A stretch of 64,000 nt of DNA from Kordiimonas aquimaris (GTDB lineage Bacteria; Pseudomonadota; Alphaproteobacteria; Sphingomonadales; Kordiimonadaceae). The notes beneath the pieces are model-generated. The model was given only the letters and a program-made list of their open reading frames with translations, had not been told where the DNA came from and did not search any database. The stretch covers positions 193,501 through 257,500 of the forward strand of contig NZ_JAOBPO010000001.1 of assembly GCF_025574485.1 (NCBI RefSeq), given 5' to 3'. The translations under genes and the position numbers were made by a program. Shown here in pieces: positions 19,320 through 28,803 of this stretch. Every line of letters begins with the position of its first letter. Position 1 is the stretch's first letter.

Positions 19320-20015
19320 ATGAAAACCATTGGCATTATTGGCGGCATGAGCTGGGAATCAACAGCACTATATTATGAAGCAATAAATCAAGGTGTCGCA
19401 GAGGAACTGGGCGGCTTACATAGTGCAAAAATTGTGATGGTAAGTGTCGATTTCCATGAGGTTGAGGCTCTGCAAACTGCAGGAGACTGGGCTGCTGCGG
19501 GTGACCTGCTGGCAGACGCCGGTAAGCGACTAAAGGCTGCCGGAGCACATTTTATAATCATAGCCACTAATACAATGCATATTGTTGCTGATATCGTTCA
19601 GACAAAATCAGGCTTGCCGCTATTGCATATTGCAGACGCAACCGCAGAAGAAATCAAACGGCACGGCTTCACAACCGTGGGCTTACTTGGCACCGCTTTC
19701 ACCATGGAGAAAGATTTTTATAAAGGACGACTAGAACAGGAATTTGACCTGAAAGTATTAACACCGGATGCTCTTGGTCGAACACTTATCCATGATGTCA
19801 TATATAATGAGCTATGTCTGGGTAACATCCTTGATACATCACGCAGTGATTATCTGGCTGTTATCAAAGAACTGGAAACCTTAGGTGCAGAAGCTGTCAT
19901 TCTTGGCTGCACGGAAATCGGTATGCTTATCAAGCAAGACCATACAAACCTGCCACTGCTAGACACCACTGCCATTCATGCTGCAGCAGCCGTTAATTAT
20001 GCTTTGAAAAGCTAA
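19320..20015 (+). CDS. Aspartate/glutamate racemase family protein (YgeA-like)
   Basis: A 231-aa PLP-independent amino-acid racemase. It opens with the family motif IGIIGGMSWEST. The first catalytic position has Thr83 (ATNTMH) where most members have Cys; the second is Cys197 (LGCTEIGML). The same Thr/Cys pair, at the same numbers, is known in the E. coli YgeA-type L-Asp/Glu racemase, so the enzyme may be active but stereospecific. Substrate is not certain. It follows the binding-protein gene by 21 bases on the same strand. Confidence 0.88.
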   Translation: MKTIGIIGGMSWESTALYYEAINQGVAEELGGLHSAKIVMVSVDFHEVEALQTAGDWAAAGDLLADAGKRLKAAGAHFIIIATNTMHIVADIVQTKSGLPLLHIADATAEEIKRHGFTTVGLLGTAFTMEKDFYKGRLEQEFDLKVLTPDALGRTLIHDVIYNELCLGNILDTSRSDYLAVIKELETLGAEAVILGCTEIGMLIKQDHTNLPLLDTTAIHAAAAVNYALKS

Positions 20016-20019
20016 AGCG

Positions 20020-20433
20020 TTAAAAAGTCAAAAAGTCGCCGCCAGCACCTTTTTCCAGAATATCAGCTAAACCTGAAATTTCTACGGCAGGACGCTGAAC
20101 CAGTGTTGACACGTCTACGCCCTGTTCTGCCAACGCAGTTTCACAAGCGACAAATCGCACATCAAGCGCAGACAAACCATCAATCAGCATGTCGCTGTCA
20201 GCAATACCTTTTTCCAGCAATGCCGCATCCATCTCCGGCGCAGTAATACCGCCAGGTGATAACAAAGTTTCCCAAGCACCTGTCTGCAGGAACTGCACAC
20301 CGCTTTTGGAGAAAAAGTACGTTACCGGTCGGCCAACCGCTGCCGCTGTCGCGCCTGTCATCAAGGCCATATGAATACGCTCTGCATCATTGGTGATCAC
20401 CATCAAGGTCATGGGACGGCGGTTCGCTGTCAT
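20020..20433 (-). CDS. DsrE family protein
   Basis: A 137-aa single-domain DsrE/DsrF-like protein. It begins with MTLMVITNDAERIHMALMTG and has the family's GRPVTYFFSK strand and late RFVACETAL helix, where the cysteine matches the conserved DsrE position. Family members relay sulfur or are peroxiredoxin-like. Its start overlaps the end of the MoeB/ThiF gene by four bases (ATGA), so the two are translationally coupled and a link to sulfur transfer is plausible. Confidence 0.82.
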   Translation of the reverse strand: MTANRRPMTLMVITNDAERIHMALMTGATAAAVGRPVTYFFSKSGVQFLQTGAWETLLSPGGITAPEMDAALLEKGIADSDMLIDGLSALDVRFVACETALAEQGVDVSTLVQRPAVEISGLADILEKGAGGDFLTF

Positions 20434-21206
20434 GTTTTATTCCCCTGCGCACATGCGGAACAGTTCGGGTCTTGCGGCAAGCCAATAGCACGTGTGCTCA
20501 TACTCAAGGCATCAATCATTAACATCTTACCCGCTAGGCTATCGCCTATGTTCAGAATTTCCTTAATGACTTCCAACGCCTGCATTGTGCCAACAACACC
20601 TGCAACAGCACCTAAAATGCCAATATCAGAGCAGGTACGCTGCATATCTTCTGGTGGTTCTTCCGGCAAAAAACACCGGTAACACGGCAACCCTTCACCA
20701 GCGTGTGGTTTAAACGTGGCAAGCTGCCCTTCAAATGGCCCGAGCGCAGCTGACACCAGCGTCTTTTTCAAAGCAACACATGTGTCACTAATGATATGCC
20801 GGGTTTTGAAATTATCTGTGCCGTCTGCAACAACATCATAATCTGCAATGATCTGCGCAGCATTGGCATTGTCTAGTCGTACTTTATGCAACTGTACTTT
20901 CACATCCGGGTTAAGCGCATCAATTGCGCTTGCAGCGCTATCTGCCTTGGGCGTGCCAATAGTATCTGTTGTGTGAATAATTTGGCGCTGAAGGTTAGAT
21001 AGGTCAACATCATCATCGTCAACGACACCAATGGTGCCAACACCTGCTGCGGCCAGATATTGCAGCATTGGCGCACCGAGACCGCCCGCACCAACAACCA
21101 GAACCCTTGCGGCAAGAAGTTGCATCTGCCCCGCACCACCAACATCCCGCAGAATGATGTGGCGGCTATAGCGCTCTAACTGTTCGTCAGTGAATTCCAA
21201 ACCCAA
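20430..21206 (-). CDS. HesA/MoeB/ThiF family adenylyltransferase
   Basis: A 258-aa E1-like enzyme that adenylates the C-terminal glycine of a sulfur-carrier protein (MoaD or ThiS type). It has the ATP motif VVGAGGLGAPMLQYL, the DDDDVDLSNLQRQI segment, and two CxxC zinc pairs (CYRC and CSAC). A Cys in QRTCSDIG could carry the carrier thioester. There is no rhodanese domain. It overlaps dsrE by four bases; no carrier protein gene is adjacent, so MoeB and ThiF cannot be separated here. Confidence 0.9.
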   Translation of the reverse strand: MGLEFTDEQLERYSRHIILRDVGGAGQMQLLAARVLVVGAGGLGAPMLQYLAAAGVGTIGVVDDDDVDLSNLQRQIIHTTDTIGTPKADSAASAIDALNPDVKVQLHKVRLDNANAAQIIADYDVVADGTDNFKTRHIISDTCVALKKTLVSAALGPFEGQLATFKPHAGEGLPCYRCFLPEEPPEDMQRTCSDIGILGAVAGVVGTMQALEVIKEILNIGDSLAGKMLMIDALSMSTRAIGLPQDPNCSACAQGNKT

Positions 21207-21211
21207 GTATC

Positions 21212-21418
21212 CTAGTTACCGAAGAAATCTGCGATATTACCCAGTGTACTACTCTCGCCACGATAAAATTCCGTGTGCTGGCATTTAGTGCATGTGACAG
21301 CTGTAAATTGCTTATTCTGGATATTAAAGAATCGAGAAAAAAAACTGCCCGTCATTCCCACTTTATCTGAATAGAAGCGAGTATTTTTACATTTTACACA
21401 CACTCGAGGACTATTCAT
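21212..21418 (-). CDS. Small zinc-ribbon protein
   Basis: A 68-aa protein with two cysteine pairs (CVKC near residue 7 and CTKC near 44), which form one zinc ribbon. It resembles predicted nucleic-acid-binding Zn-ribbon proteins of the COG3478 type. The ATG at 21418 is preceded by GGAGAG; an ATG five codons earlier lacks this. It lies six bases after the MoeB-like start in the same minus-strand run as dut. Confidence 0.7.
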   Translation of the reverse strand: MNSPRVCVKCKNTRFYSDKVGMTGSFFSRFFNIQNKQFTAVTCTKCQHTEFYRGESSTLGNIADFFGN

Positions 21419-21441
21419 TTTTCTCTCCAACATTATGCTAT

Positions 21442-21900
21442 TTAACGAGTACCCGTTGAACCAAAACCACCTGCACCACGTGCCGTTTCATCCAGATCAT
21501 CAACAACCACCCATTCGCCTTGCGTAACTGGTGCAATGACCATCTGTGCGATACGCATACCACGCTCGATCGTGAACGGTTCATTCGACAGGTTCACAAG
21601 AATTACCTTCACTTCACCGCGGTAATCAGCATCAATTGTGCCGGGCGTATTGAGAACCGTCACACCATTTTTAGCAGCAAGGCCAGAACGCGGGCGCACC
21701 TGCGCCTCGTAACCAGCAGGCAACGCCATCGCAAGGCCAGTTGGGATCATTGCACGCTCAAGCGAACCGAGTGTAATTTGCTCACCATCAGCAAGCGCCG
21801 CATACAAATCCATGCCTGCACTTTGTGCTGTTTCATACTTTGGCAAAGGCAGGTCTGCACCGTGATCCAAACGTTTCACGTTGATCGTTACTGAAGTCAT
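21442..21900 (-). CDS. dut: dUTP diphosphatase
   Basis: Hydrolyses dUTP to dUMP, keeping uracil out of DNA. The 152-aa trimeric-type enzyme shows the five family motifs in order: [31 protein letters not shown] and the C-terminal GGFGSTG. The ATG at 21900 is used because a start at 21951 would overlap coaBC. coaBC-dut adjacency is conserved across proteobacteria. Confidence 0.97.
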   Translation of the reverse strand: MTSVTINVKRLDHGADLPLPKYETAQSAGMDLYAALADGEQITLGSLERAMIPTGLAMALPAGYEAQVRPRSGLAAKNGVTVLNTPGTIDADYRGEVKVILVNLSNEPFTIERGMRIAQMVIAPVTQGEWVVVDDLDETARGAGGFGSTGTR

Positions 21901-21928
21901 AGAAGTGTCTTTCTTTTCGGATAATGAG

Positions 21929-23134
21929 TTAACTATCAAGCTTTGCGGCAATCATTTTTGCAAGCGCCTTAGCAACTTCATCTTTGCTCATAGACGGCCA
22001 GCTTTCAACTTCGTTGTCGTCAATAATATGCACCTGATTATCGCTGCCACCCATGATGCCAGTAGCGTCCGATACATCATTTGCGACGATAATATCACAG
22101 CCTTTGCGCAGACGTTTGGCTTTGGCGTACTCAACAACATTTTCGGTTTCTGCGGCAAAGCCAACCACCAGGCCTGGTCTGCCGTCTGTCATGGATGAAA
22201 CGCCTTTTAGTATGTCCGGATTCTCACACAAATTAAGTGCTGGGATACCATCCTTGGATTTTTTCAGCTTCTCACCTTTGCATCCATCTGACATGCGCCA
22301 GTCCGCAACAGCAGCGACAAAAACACCAACATCTGCAGGTAGTGCGCTCTTAACTGCAGACTCCATCTGAACCGCTGTTTCCACATCAACCCGCGCTACA
22401 CCAATAGGGGTTTCAAGTGTGACTGGTCCAGCCACAAGTGTAACTTCCGCCCCCAGTTCAGCCAACGCGCCAGCCAGCGCAAATCCCTGCTTTCCAGACG
22501 AGCGGTTGGCAATGTAGCGCACAGGGTCTATCGGCTCATGCGTTGGGCCAGCGGTTAGGACAATCTTCTTGCCAGACAGGGGCCGCACACCACCCGAGAA
22601 ATAGCCCTCAACAGCCGCGACCATGTCAGGCACTTCAGCCAAGCGACCAGGGCCAACCTCTCCGCATGCGAGCATGCCAGCTTCTGGTCCCACCATTAGA
22701 ACGCCGTCACGTTTCAATGTTTCAATATTGCGCTGTGTTGCTTTGTGAGCCCACATTTCAGCGTTCATGGCAGGTGCGATCATAACCTGCTTGTCGGTTG
22801 CCAACAAAATCGTGCTCGCTAGATCATTGGCAAGACCGTTCGCCATTTTCGCCATCAAATCTGCAGTCGCTGGTGCAATCAACACCAGGTCCGCTTCGCG
22901 TGACAAGCGGATATGGCCCATCTCTGCTTCATCTTTAAGAGAAAACAGATCCGTATAACATTCATCACCAGTTAGGCTTGCCACACTAAGCGGGGTGATA
23001 AATTGCTGACCACCAGCCGTCAGCACACCACGTACACTTGCTCCTCGCTCCATCAGGCGTCTCGCCAGATCAAGCGATTTATAGGCCGCAACCCCGCCAC
23101 CAATAATGAGTAATATTCGTTTGCCGTTTAACAT
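21929..23134 (-). CDS. coaBC: Bifunctional CoaBC
   Basis: Makes 4'-phosphopantetheine for coenzyme A: the N-terminal CoaC domain (about 1-180) decarboxylates phosphopantothenoylcysteine and the C-terminal CoaB domain (about 188-401) ligates cysteine to phosphopantothenate. Visible motifs are the flavin-domain PAMNAEMW, with the catalytic His-bearing MGHIRLS segment, and the Coa[16 protein letters not shown] and NRSSGKQG motifs. An alternative ATG lies three codons upstream. It heads coaBC-dut. Confidence 0.97.
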   Translation of the reverse strand: MLNGKRILLIIGGGVAAYKSLDLARRLMERGASVRGVLTAGGQQFITPLSVASLTGDECYTDLFSLKDEAEMGHIRLSREADLVLIAPATADLMAKMANGLANDLASTILLATDKQVMIAPAMNAEMWAHKATQRNIETLKRDGVLMVGPEAGMLACGEVGPGRLAEVPDMVAAVEGYFSGGVRPLSGKKIVLTAGPTHEPIDPVRYIANRSSGKQGFALAGALAELGAEVTLVAGPVTLETPIGVARVDVETAVQMESAVKSALPADVGVFVAAVADWRMSDGCKGEKLKKSKDGIPALNLCENPDILKGVSSMTDGRPGLVVGFAAETENVVEYAKAKRLRKGCDIIVANDVSDATGIMGGSDNQVHIIDDNEVESWPSMSKDEVAKALAKMIAAKLDS

Positions 23135-23248
23135 AGTGCGCAAAGCCTCTTAACTCTTGGAACATGACATATAGGTGGCTTTGACGCTGCCTGCAAACAT
23201 CCTCTCACTGAAGTGAACAGACGATTGCAGGCACAATACTCTACTATT

Positions 23249-23650
23249 TCACTCTGATACCGCGGCAGATGCGCGGTTATCCATGCTGAATTCACCTGCG
23301 CCAAAGCGCGCAAGCATTAGAAAACCGCCGGCCATGGCAAAATTTTTCATCATCATGGTCATTTGGGTCTGATCAGCCGGTACATAATGGAACAACGCAC
23401 CTGTAATAATACAGAAACCAGCCAGCAGAAAACCAACCAACTTGGTTTTGTAACCAACCAGTACCATCAGCCCTGCCGCGACTTCAAAGATAGCTGCTGG
23501 CCAGAATAAAAAACCCGGCACGCCTACCGATTCCATATATTCGACCATCCCTGCACCGCCGCTAGCTATCTTGCTCGCGCCTGCAACAATGAATATCACC
23601 GCCAGAAGCACACGCCCTAGCGGGGCAAAATATGGTTCTAACTTATCCAT
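23249..23650 (-). CDS. DoxX family membrane protein
   Basis: A 133-aa inner-membrane protein with four predicted helices. The motifs RVLLAVIFIVAGASK, GFLFWPAAIFEVAAGLMV and FAMAGGFLMLA match DoxX/DoxD-like proteins, some of which use quinol or affect redox stress. The function of this one is not known. A good AAGGGGAGAG ribosome site precedes the ATG. Confidence 0.85.
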   Translation of the reverse strand: MDKLEPYFAPLGRVLLAVIFIVAGASKIASGGAGMVEYMESVGVPGFLFWPAAIFEVAAGLMVLVGYKTKLVGFLLAGFCIITGALFHYVPADQTQMTMMMKNFAMAGGFLMLARFGAGEFSMDNRASAAVSE

Positions 23651-23769
23651 AACATCTCTCCCCTTATGTTAACGATACTGCCATTAAGGCGAGGTGAGTG
23701 TGACGACTATTGAGGTTTTATGCAAATTAGTCAGATTTGAAGCCATAAGAATTGCAAAGAATACAGGCC

Positions 23770-25299
23770 TTAATAGGTGAGAATTTTGAGCAATAACGCC
23801 CCGACAACAAGGCCAAAGGCAAACGGCCAGACACGACCGTTTCGCTGAACAGGTGCAGCTTCAAAGGGTGGTGGCCCAGTGGGCTCTTCTTCATCGGCAA
23901 GCCAGCGTTCAATGCGCGACGGCAACCGTTCAATCAAGCGCGGCAACTGATTGAGTGCATCTGCAAGCTGAATTTCCGGAGACAAGTTAGCGCGCACCCA
24001 ATGCTCAATAACCGGCTCGGATATCTGCCACATATTTGATCGCGGATAGAGGTGCAGCGCCATGCCTTCTGCCATCACCATTGTACGCTGTAACAACAGA
24101 AGCTGTGGCTGCGTTTGCATATTGAAACGTTCCGTTGTTGCAAAAAGCTGCGCAAGCAGCTTGCCTGCTGATATTTCTTCAACTGGCAAATCCATAATGG
24201 GGTCAGCAATGGAGCGCATCGCTTGGGCAAACTCTTCACGGCTTTCACCGCGAGGAACATAACCCGCATCAAAATGCACATCAGCCACGCGCTCATAATC
24301 ACGGCGTATAAAGCCAAACAATATTTCAGCCAGAAACCTGCGCTCCATCTTGGTCAATCGACCCATGATGCCAAAATCAATGGCGCAGATAGTGCCGTTG
24401 GGCTCTACAATCAGATTACCTTGATGCAAATCTGCATGAAAGAAACCATCACGCAGAGCCTGCTTGAGAAAAACCTGAATAACAGTGGAACCAAGCGCTT
24501 CAAGATTGTGCCCTGCTTCGGCGAGCGCGGCACGGTCCGCCACACGGATGCCGTCAACCCATTCAAGCATCATAACGCGGCGCGCAGTCATATCCCATTC
24601 AATCGTCGGCAATCTGTAACCCGGCTCACCGTTCATATTGTCAGCCAGCTCAGCGGCAGCGGCGGCTTCAAGGCGCAAGTCCATTTCACGCAAAGAGGTT
24701 TCACGCACCTTCACAACAACCTGGTTTAAACGCAGTCTTCTAGCTTCAACACTATTGTTTTCAGCTGTGCGCGCGAGCCATTCAAAAAGACTGAGGTCAC
24801 GGGTAAACCGCTCTTCGATATCAGGGCGCAGGACCTTAACAGCTACTTTTTTTCCGTCCTTCAAGATAGCGCGGTGAACTTGCGCAATTGACGCGGCAGC
24901 AACAGCTTCCTGCTCAAAGCTATCGAACAAAGTGTCCATACTCTGGCCAAGCTCATCTTCAATTGTTGCTCTGGCTTTGTCGTAAGAAAAAGGCGGCAGG
25001 CGATCTTGCAGTGTTGCCAAACCTTCTGCGATTGGGCGACCGACCAAATCTGGACGCGTAGCCAACGTTTGACCAACTTTGATGTAAGCTGGCCCCATTT
25101 TCGCCAGCGCCATTGCCAGACGCTCTCCGTCAGAATCAGGTAGCCCACGACGACGCGGGATATAAAACGTGATAGCGCGTAGTAAGCGCGGTCCCCACGC
25201 AGGGACAAGCTCAATACGGTCCAGCGCGCGTATGGCACCAAACCGGCGCAAGCCGATTGCCATAAGGTACAATTGAAGAAGGTGACCAAGAACCTGCAC
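23770..25299 (-). CDS. ubiB: Ubiquinone biosynthesis kinase-like protein UbiB
   Basis: An atypical ABC1/ADCK protein kinase-like ATPase needed for ubiquinone synthesis. At 509 aa it has the KxGQ motif (YIKVGQTLATRPD), the AAAxIAQVH loop (AAASIAQVHRA), the invariant lysine in KVAVKVLRP, HADLHQGN, and the metal-binding DFG in AIDFGIMG. Two hydrophobic C-terminal segments anchor it. GTG 25299 is preferred: it has AAAGGGCGG upstream and starts just after the ubiE stop, whereas the longer frame overlaps ubiE. Confidence 0.95.
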   Translation of the reverse strand: MQVLGHLLQLYLMAIGLRRFGAIRALDRIELVPAWGPRLLRAITFYIPRRRGLPDSDGERLAMALAKMGPAYIKVGQTLATRPDLVGRPIAEGLATLQDRLPPFSYDKARATIEDELGQSMDTLFDSFEQEAVAAASIAQVHRAILKDGKKVAVKVLRPDIEERFTRDLSLFEWLARTAENNSVEARRLRLNQVVVKVRETSLREMDLRLEAAAAAELADNMNGEPGYRLPTIEWDMTARRVMMLEWVDGIRVADRAALAEAGHNLEALGSTVIQVFLKQALRDGFFHADLHQGNLIVEPNGTICAIDFGIMGRLTKMERRFLAEILFGFIRRDYERVADVHFDAGYVPRGESREEFAQAMRSIADPIMDLPVEEISAGKLLAQLFATTERFNMQTQPQLLLLQRTMVMAEGMALHLYPRSNMWQISEPVIEHWVRANLSPEIQLADALNQLPRLIERLPSRIERWLADEEEPTGPPPFEAAPVQRNGRVWPFAFGLVVGALLLKILTY

Positions 25300-25310
25300 A
25301 GTACCGCCCT

Positions 25311-26099
25311 TTAAATCCGAGTACCGGAATGGATTGCAACAACGCCAGCAGACATAGTGCGCCACCGCGTACGCGAGAATCCAGCGACCTTAATCATTGC
25401 ATCAAATTTTTGAGGCGCAGGGAATCGGCGAATCGATTCGACAAGATATTGATAACTATCACGATCACTCGCGACAACTTCACCCATTTTCGGAATAAAT
25501 TTAAAACTATAAGCATCGTAAGCCTGCTGCAAAACAGGTACGACCTCTGGGCTGAACTCAAGACAGTAGAATGTACCGCCCGGCTTAAGCACGCGGTAAG
25601 CATCCGCAAGTGCGTCTTCAACGCGTGTTACGTTACGAATACCAAAGGCAATTGTATATACATCCATCGAACGATCAGGGAACGGTAACTGCATGGCATC
25701 GCCGCACACAAATTCTGTTGCAGCGTCATATCCCTTCTTCTCGGCGCGTCCAGCGCCTACACGCAGCATCTCCGCGTTGATATCACATACTGTTACGTGC
25801 CCACCCGCTGCAGCATCCAGAAAACGAAAAGCGATATCTCCCGTTCCACCAGCCACATCAAGCAGACGCATGCCTGGTCGGGGGTTGATACTGTCAATCA
25901 ACGAATCTTTCCATAATCGGTGCACGCCGACACTCATGACATCGTTCATCACATCATACTGATCAGCAACGGAGTTGAAGACACCTTTTACCAAGTTTGC
26001 CTTGTCATTTTCATTGACGGTTTTGTAGCCAAAGTGCGTTTGCTTGCTTGGCTCACCTATCGTTTCTGTCTTATCGTTATGTTGATTTGATTCTGGCAT
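25311..26099 (-). CDS. ubiE: UbiE C-methyltransferase
   Basis: SAM-dependent methylase for the ubiquinone (and, where present, menaquinone) ring. The 262-aa protein shows the SAM motif I LLDVAGGTGDIAFRF, the YDVMNDVMSVGVHRLWK signature and IAFGIRNVTRVEDAL. Its N-terminal 20 residues are a polar extension. It precedes ubiB by 11 bases and diverges from mutM, the usual alphaproteobacterial arrangement. Confidence 0.96.
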   Translation of the reverse strand: MPESNQHNDKTETIGEPSKQTHFGYKTVNENDKANLVKGVFNSVADQYDVMNDVMSVGVHRLWKDSLIDSINPRPGMRLLDVAGGTGDIAFRFLDAAAGGHVTVCDINAEMLRVGAGRAEKKGYDAATEFVCGDAMQLPFPDRSMDVYTIAFGIRNVTRVEDALADAYRVLKPGGTFYCLEFSPEVVPVLQQAYDAYSFKFIPKMGEVVASDRDSYQYLVESIRRFPAPQKFDAMIKVAGFSRTRWRTMSAGVVAIHSGTRI

Positions 26100-26230
26100 A
26101 TTCGCTCATTATCACCTTGTCAGCATACCCATATGTGGTATCGATCAACTCTGGTTATGGAGGCCGGACCATAGCTGAGACAGCTGCATGATACCAGCCA
26201 CTTTGTAATACAAGAAGAAAGCGCGACAAT

Positions 26231-27067
26231 ATGCCCGAATTACCTGAAGTCGAGACCGTTCGCCGTGGCATGGCGCCTGTTATGGAAGGCCAAGTTATCA
26301 AGGAAGCACACGCCTGGGTTCCGAAACTGCGCGTGGATATCCCATCTGACTTTAGCAAACGGTTTTCGGGCAATCGGGTAACAAGGCTGACGCGACGATC
26401 AAAATACATTCTGATTGAATGTGAAGATGGGCTTGTTGCCATTCTGCATCTCGGCATGTCAGGGAAGGTAAACATCCATCAATCAGGAACAACCATACCG
26501 CCGCGGCAAAAACATGATCATCTGACCTTCTTAACGGAGAATGACGATTCTATTATTTTCAATGATGCGCGCCGATTCGGGCTTATCGTTTTCAGCGAAC
26601 GAGATACAATCAACGACCACCCTCTGATAAAAGACATCGGCCCGGAACCACTTGGTAACGCATTTCACGCGGATTATCTGACAGATATGTTGTCGCGGCG
26701 TAAATCACCGATCAAAACAACACTACTTGACCAAAAACTGGTGGCTGGCCTTGGTAATATATATGTTTGTGAAGTGCTTTGGCGCGCTGGCATTCACCCT
26801 GAACGGCGAGCAGACAGCCTTACAAATGAAGAAGCACACTCTCTGGTGCCTATCATTCGAGATGTTCTTTCGGAAGCAATTGAGGCAGGTGGGTCGACGT
26901 TAAAAGATTATGCACAAGTTTCAGGAGAGCTTGGATACTTTCAACATCGCTTTCAAGCATATGGCCGAGAAGGTGAGGCATGTACATCTGATGGATGCCA
27001 CGCTATTATCCACCGTATCGTTCAATCAAACAGGTCATCATTTTTTTGCCCGGACTGTCAGACATAA
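26231..27067 (+). CDS. mutM: Formamidopyrimidine-DNA glycosylase
   Basis: Base-excision enzyme that removes 8-oxoguanine and Fapy lesions and nicks the abasic site. The N-terminal PELPEVET carries the catalytic Pro and Glu. The central helix-two-turn-helix has KTTLLDQKLVAGLGNIYVCE, and a C-terminal zinc finger has cysteines in EACTSDGC and FFCPDC. Length 278 aa is typical. Its stop overlaps the start of the next gene (TAATG). Confidence 0.97.
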   Translation: MPELPEVETVRRGMAPVMEGQVIKEAHAWVPKLRVDIPSDFSKRFSGNRVTRLTRRSKYILIECEDGLVAILHLGMSGKVNIHQSGTTIPPRQKHDHLTFLTENDDSIIFNDARRFGLIVFSERDTINDHPLIKDIGPEPLGNAFHADYLTDMLSRRKSPIKTTLLDQKLVAGLGNIYVCEVLWRAGIHPERRADSLTNEEAHSLVPIIRDVLSEAIEAGGSTLKDYAQVSGELGYFQHRFQAYGREGEACTSDGCHAIIHRIVQSNRSSFFCPDCQT

Positions 27068-27465
27068 TGATCTTGAAACAACAAATGCGGCGCGTGCTGT
27101 ATGCGGTAGCGCTTGTCATGAGCGCTATGTTCGTTAGCATTTGGAGCCCAGCATTAGCTGAAGATGCTTTCATTGACGGTTTCCCTGATGTTCCACATCT
27201 GAACATAGTATCAAAAATCGACGGCGAACCTGTTGTTTTTGATACAGCGAGCGGCACTGTAGCCGAGGTGGGGTTATACATCAGTGTTCCGGCGGCAACC
27301 GCATTTTCCCGCTATAGTGACGCGTTAAAGGAACTGGGATGGGAGTGTGTGTTGCGCGGTACAGAATTGACTTGCACACGCAACGAAAGCAAACTTTCTC
27401 TCACTGCACCTGATACACGTACTTCTGAGGCAATCTTTATCTTGCGCCTTGAACCGCTTCAATAA
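27067..27465 (+). CDS. Small exported protein of unknown function
   Basis: A 132-aa protein that I do not recognise. It has a signal peptide (MRRVLYAVALVMSAMF region, then SPALAE) and a mature domain of about 100 residues with two cysteines (WECVLRG and LTCTRN) that may form a disulfide. The ATG overlaps the mutM stop (TAATG), so it is translationally coupled to mutM. The frame extends upstream into mutM, but the signal peptide fixes this start. Probably periplasmic. Confidence 0.72.
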   Translation: MILKQQMRRVLYAVALVMSAMFVSIWSPALAEDAFIDGFPDVPHLNIVSKIDGEPVVFDTASGTVAEVGLYISVPAATAFSRYSDALKELGWECVLRGTELTCTRNESKLSLTAPDTRTSEAIFILRLEPLQ

Positions 27466-27566
27466 CCATATGTGGATGTACACAGCTCAGTTGCGATAAT
27501 TTACTTTTCAAATGCGCCAGACCCGATTAGGAGTCTAGGCAACGTGGTCAAAAACAAGGCACTCAA

Positions 27567-28343
27567 ATGACTTTTGAAACCATCCTACTTGATAAACAAG
27601 AAGGTGTTGGGCTGATAACTCTTAATCGCCCAGAAGCATTAAACGCATTAAACAGCAAGCTTATCAAAGAACTAGGTGATGCTTTACTGGACTTGGATGC
27701 AGATACCGATATTGGCGCTGTCGTTGTAACGGGCAGTGAAAAAGCTTTCGCTGCTGGTGCTGACATCAAGGAAATGTCCGTTAAAACCTATGCTGATGTT
27801 TTGGCAGAGGATCTATTTGCTGAAATAAACCGTGTGTTTGCCACTGTACGCACACCTGTTATTGCCGCTGTTTCCGGTTATGCACTGGGTGGCGGGTGTG
27901 AAATTGCCATGGCATGCGATTTCATCATTGCCGCAGAAAATGCAAAGTTTGGCCAACCAGAGATCAAGCTTGGGATTATACCGGGCATTGGCGGCTCACA
28001 GCGATTAACGCGCATTGTCGGAAAATCTAAAGCAATGGATATGATGCTGACAGGGCGTATGATGGATGCTGAAGAGGCAGAACGCGCAGGATTGGTAAGC
28101 CGAATCGCACCAACTGAAGATTTGATAGACACAGTGATGGAAATTGCCAGTACAATTGCCGAATTATCAACACCGTCAGTATCCCTAGCCAAAGAAGCAA
28201 CAAATCGTGCACTTGAAACAACACTTGCCGAAGGTTTGCTGTTTGAACGCAGGGTTTTCCATTCACTTTTTGCAACAGACGACCAAAAAGAGGGTATGAC
28301 AGCCTTTATCGAGAAACGACAACCACAGTTTAAGAATCGCTAA
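27567..28343 (+). CDS. Enoyl-CoA hydratase
   Basis: Hydrates trans-2-enoyl-CoA in fatty-acid beta-oxidation. The 258-aa crotonase-fold protein has the oxyanion-hole segments [10 protein letters not shown] and [16 protein letters not shown] and the two catalytic glutamates, in GGGCEIAMA and in the [12 protein letters not shown] loop. This mutM, enoyl-CoA hydratase, rpsT order is conserved in many alphaproteobacteria. The exact chain-length preference is unknown. Confidence 0.93.
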   Translation: MTFETILLDKQEGVGLITLNRPEALNALNSKLIKELGDALLDLDADTDIGAVVVTGSEKAFAAGADIKEMSVKTYADVLAEDLFAEINRVFATVRTPVIAAVSGYALGGGCEIAMACDFIIAAENAKFGQPEIKLGIIPGIGGSQRLTRIVGKSKAMDMMLTGRMMDAEEAERAGLVSRIAPTEDLIDTVMEIASTIAELSTPSVSLAKEATNRALETTLAEGLLFERRVFHSLFATDDQKEGMTAFIEKRQPQFKNR

Positions 28344-28539
28344 ACAGCGAAAGACGGGGCCTCAAAAGACTTTTGGCTATTGACGCAGAGGTTTTACAGC
28401 GTTATAGACGCGACCTCGAATTTATTATCGGTTTCGGCCTATGTTGCCTGAGACTGAACGAACACACAGGAAAAGCGGTTACACCCTGCTGCTTCGATAC
28501 TGAATTGATGATGGGTGTCGCTGAACAAAGGTAAAAAAA

Positions 28540-28803
28540 ATGGCAAACTCTGTACAAGCCAAAAAACGTATTCGTGGTAACGAACGCAAAGCTACGGTAA
28601 ATAAAGCACGCGTAAGCCGTATCCGTACATTCATTCGTAAAGTTGAAGAAGCAATAACGGCTGGTGATAAAACACAAGCAACAGACGCATTAAAAGCTGC
28701 TCAGCCTGAGATTATGCGCGGTGTTACAAAAGGCGTTATGCACAAGAAAACAGCATCACGTAAAGTTTCTCGTTTGACGAAAAACGTTAAAGCAATCGCA
28801 TAA
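28540..28803 (+). CDS. rpsT: 30S ribosomal protein S20
   Basis: An 87-aa basic helical protein that binds 16S rRNA early in 30S assembly. The sequence is typical: [22 protein letters not shown] and the C-terminal [17 protein letters not shown]. It has its own promoter-size upstream gap (196 bases) and is followed by a strong terminator, so it is transcribed on its own. Confidence 0.98.
   Translation: MANSVQAKKRIRGNERKATVNKARVSRIRTFIRKVEEAITAGDKTQATDALKAAQPEIMRGVTKGVMHKKTASRKVSRLTKNVKAIA

Noticed and set aside
24223-24729. 168-aa frame opposite ubiB
   Set aside because: Shadow of ubiB; no start signal and no family resemblance.
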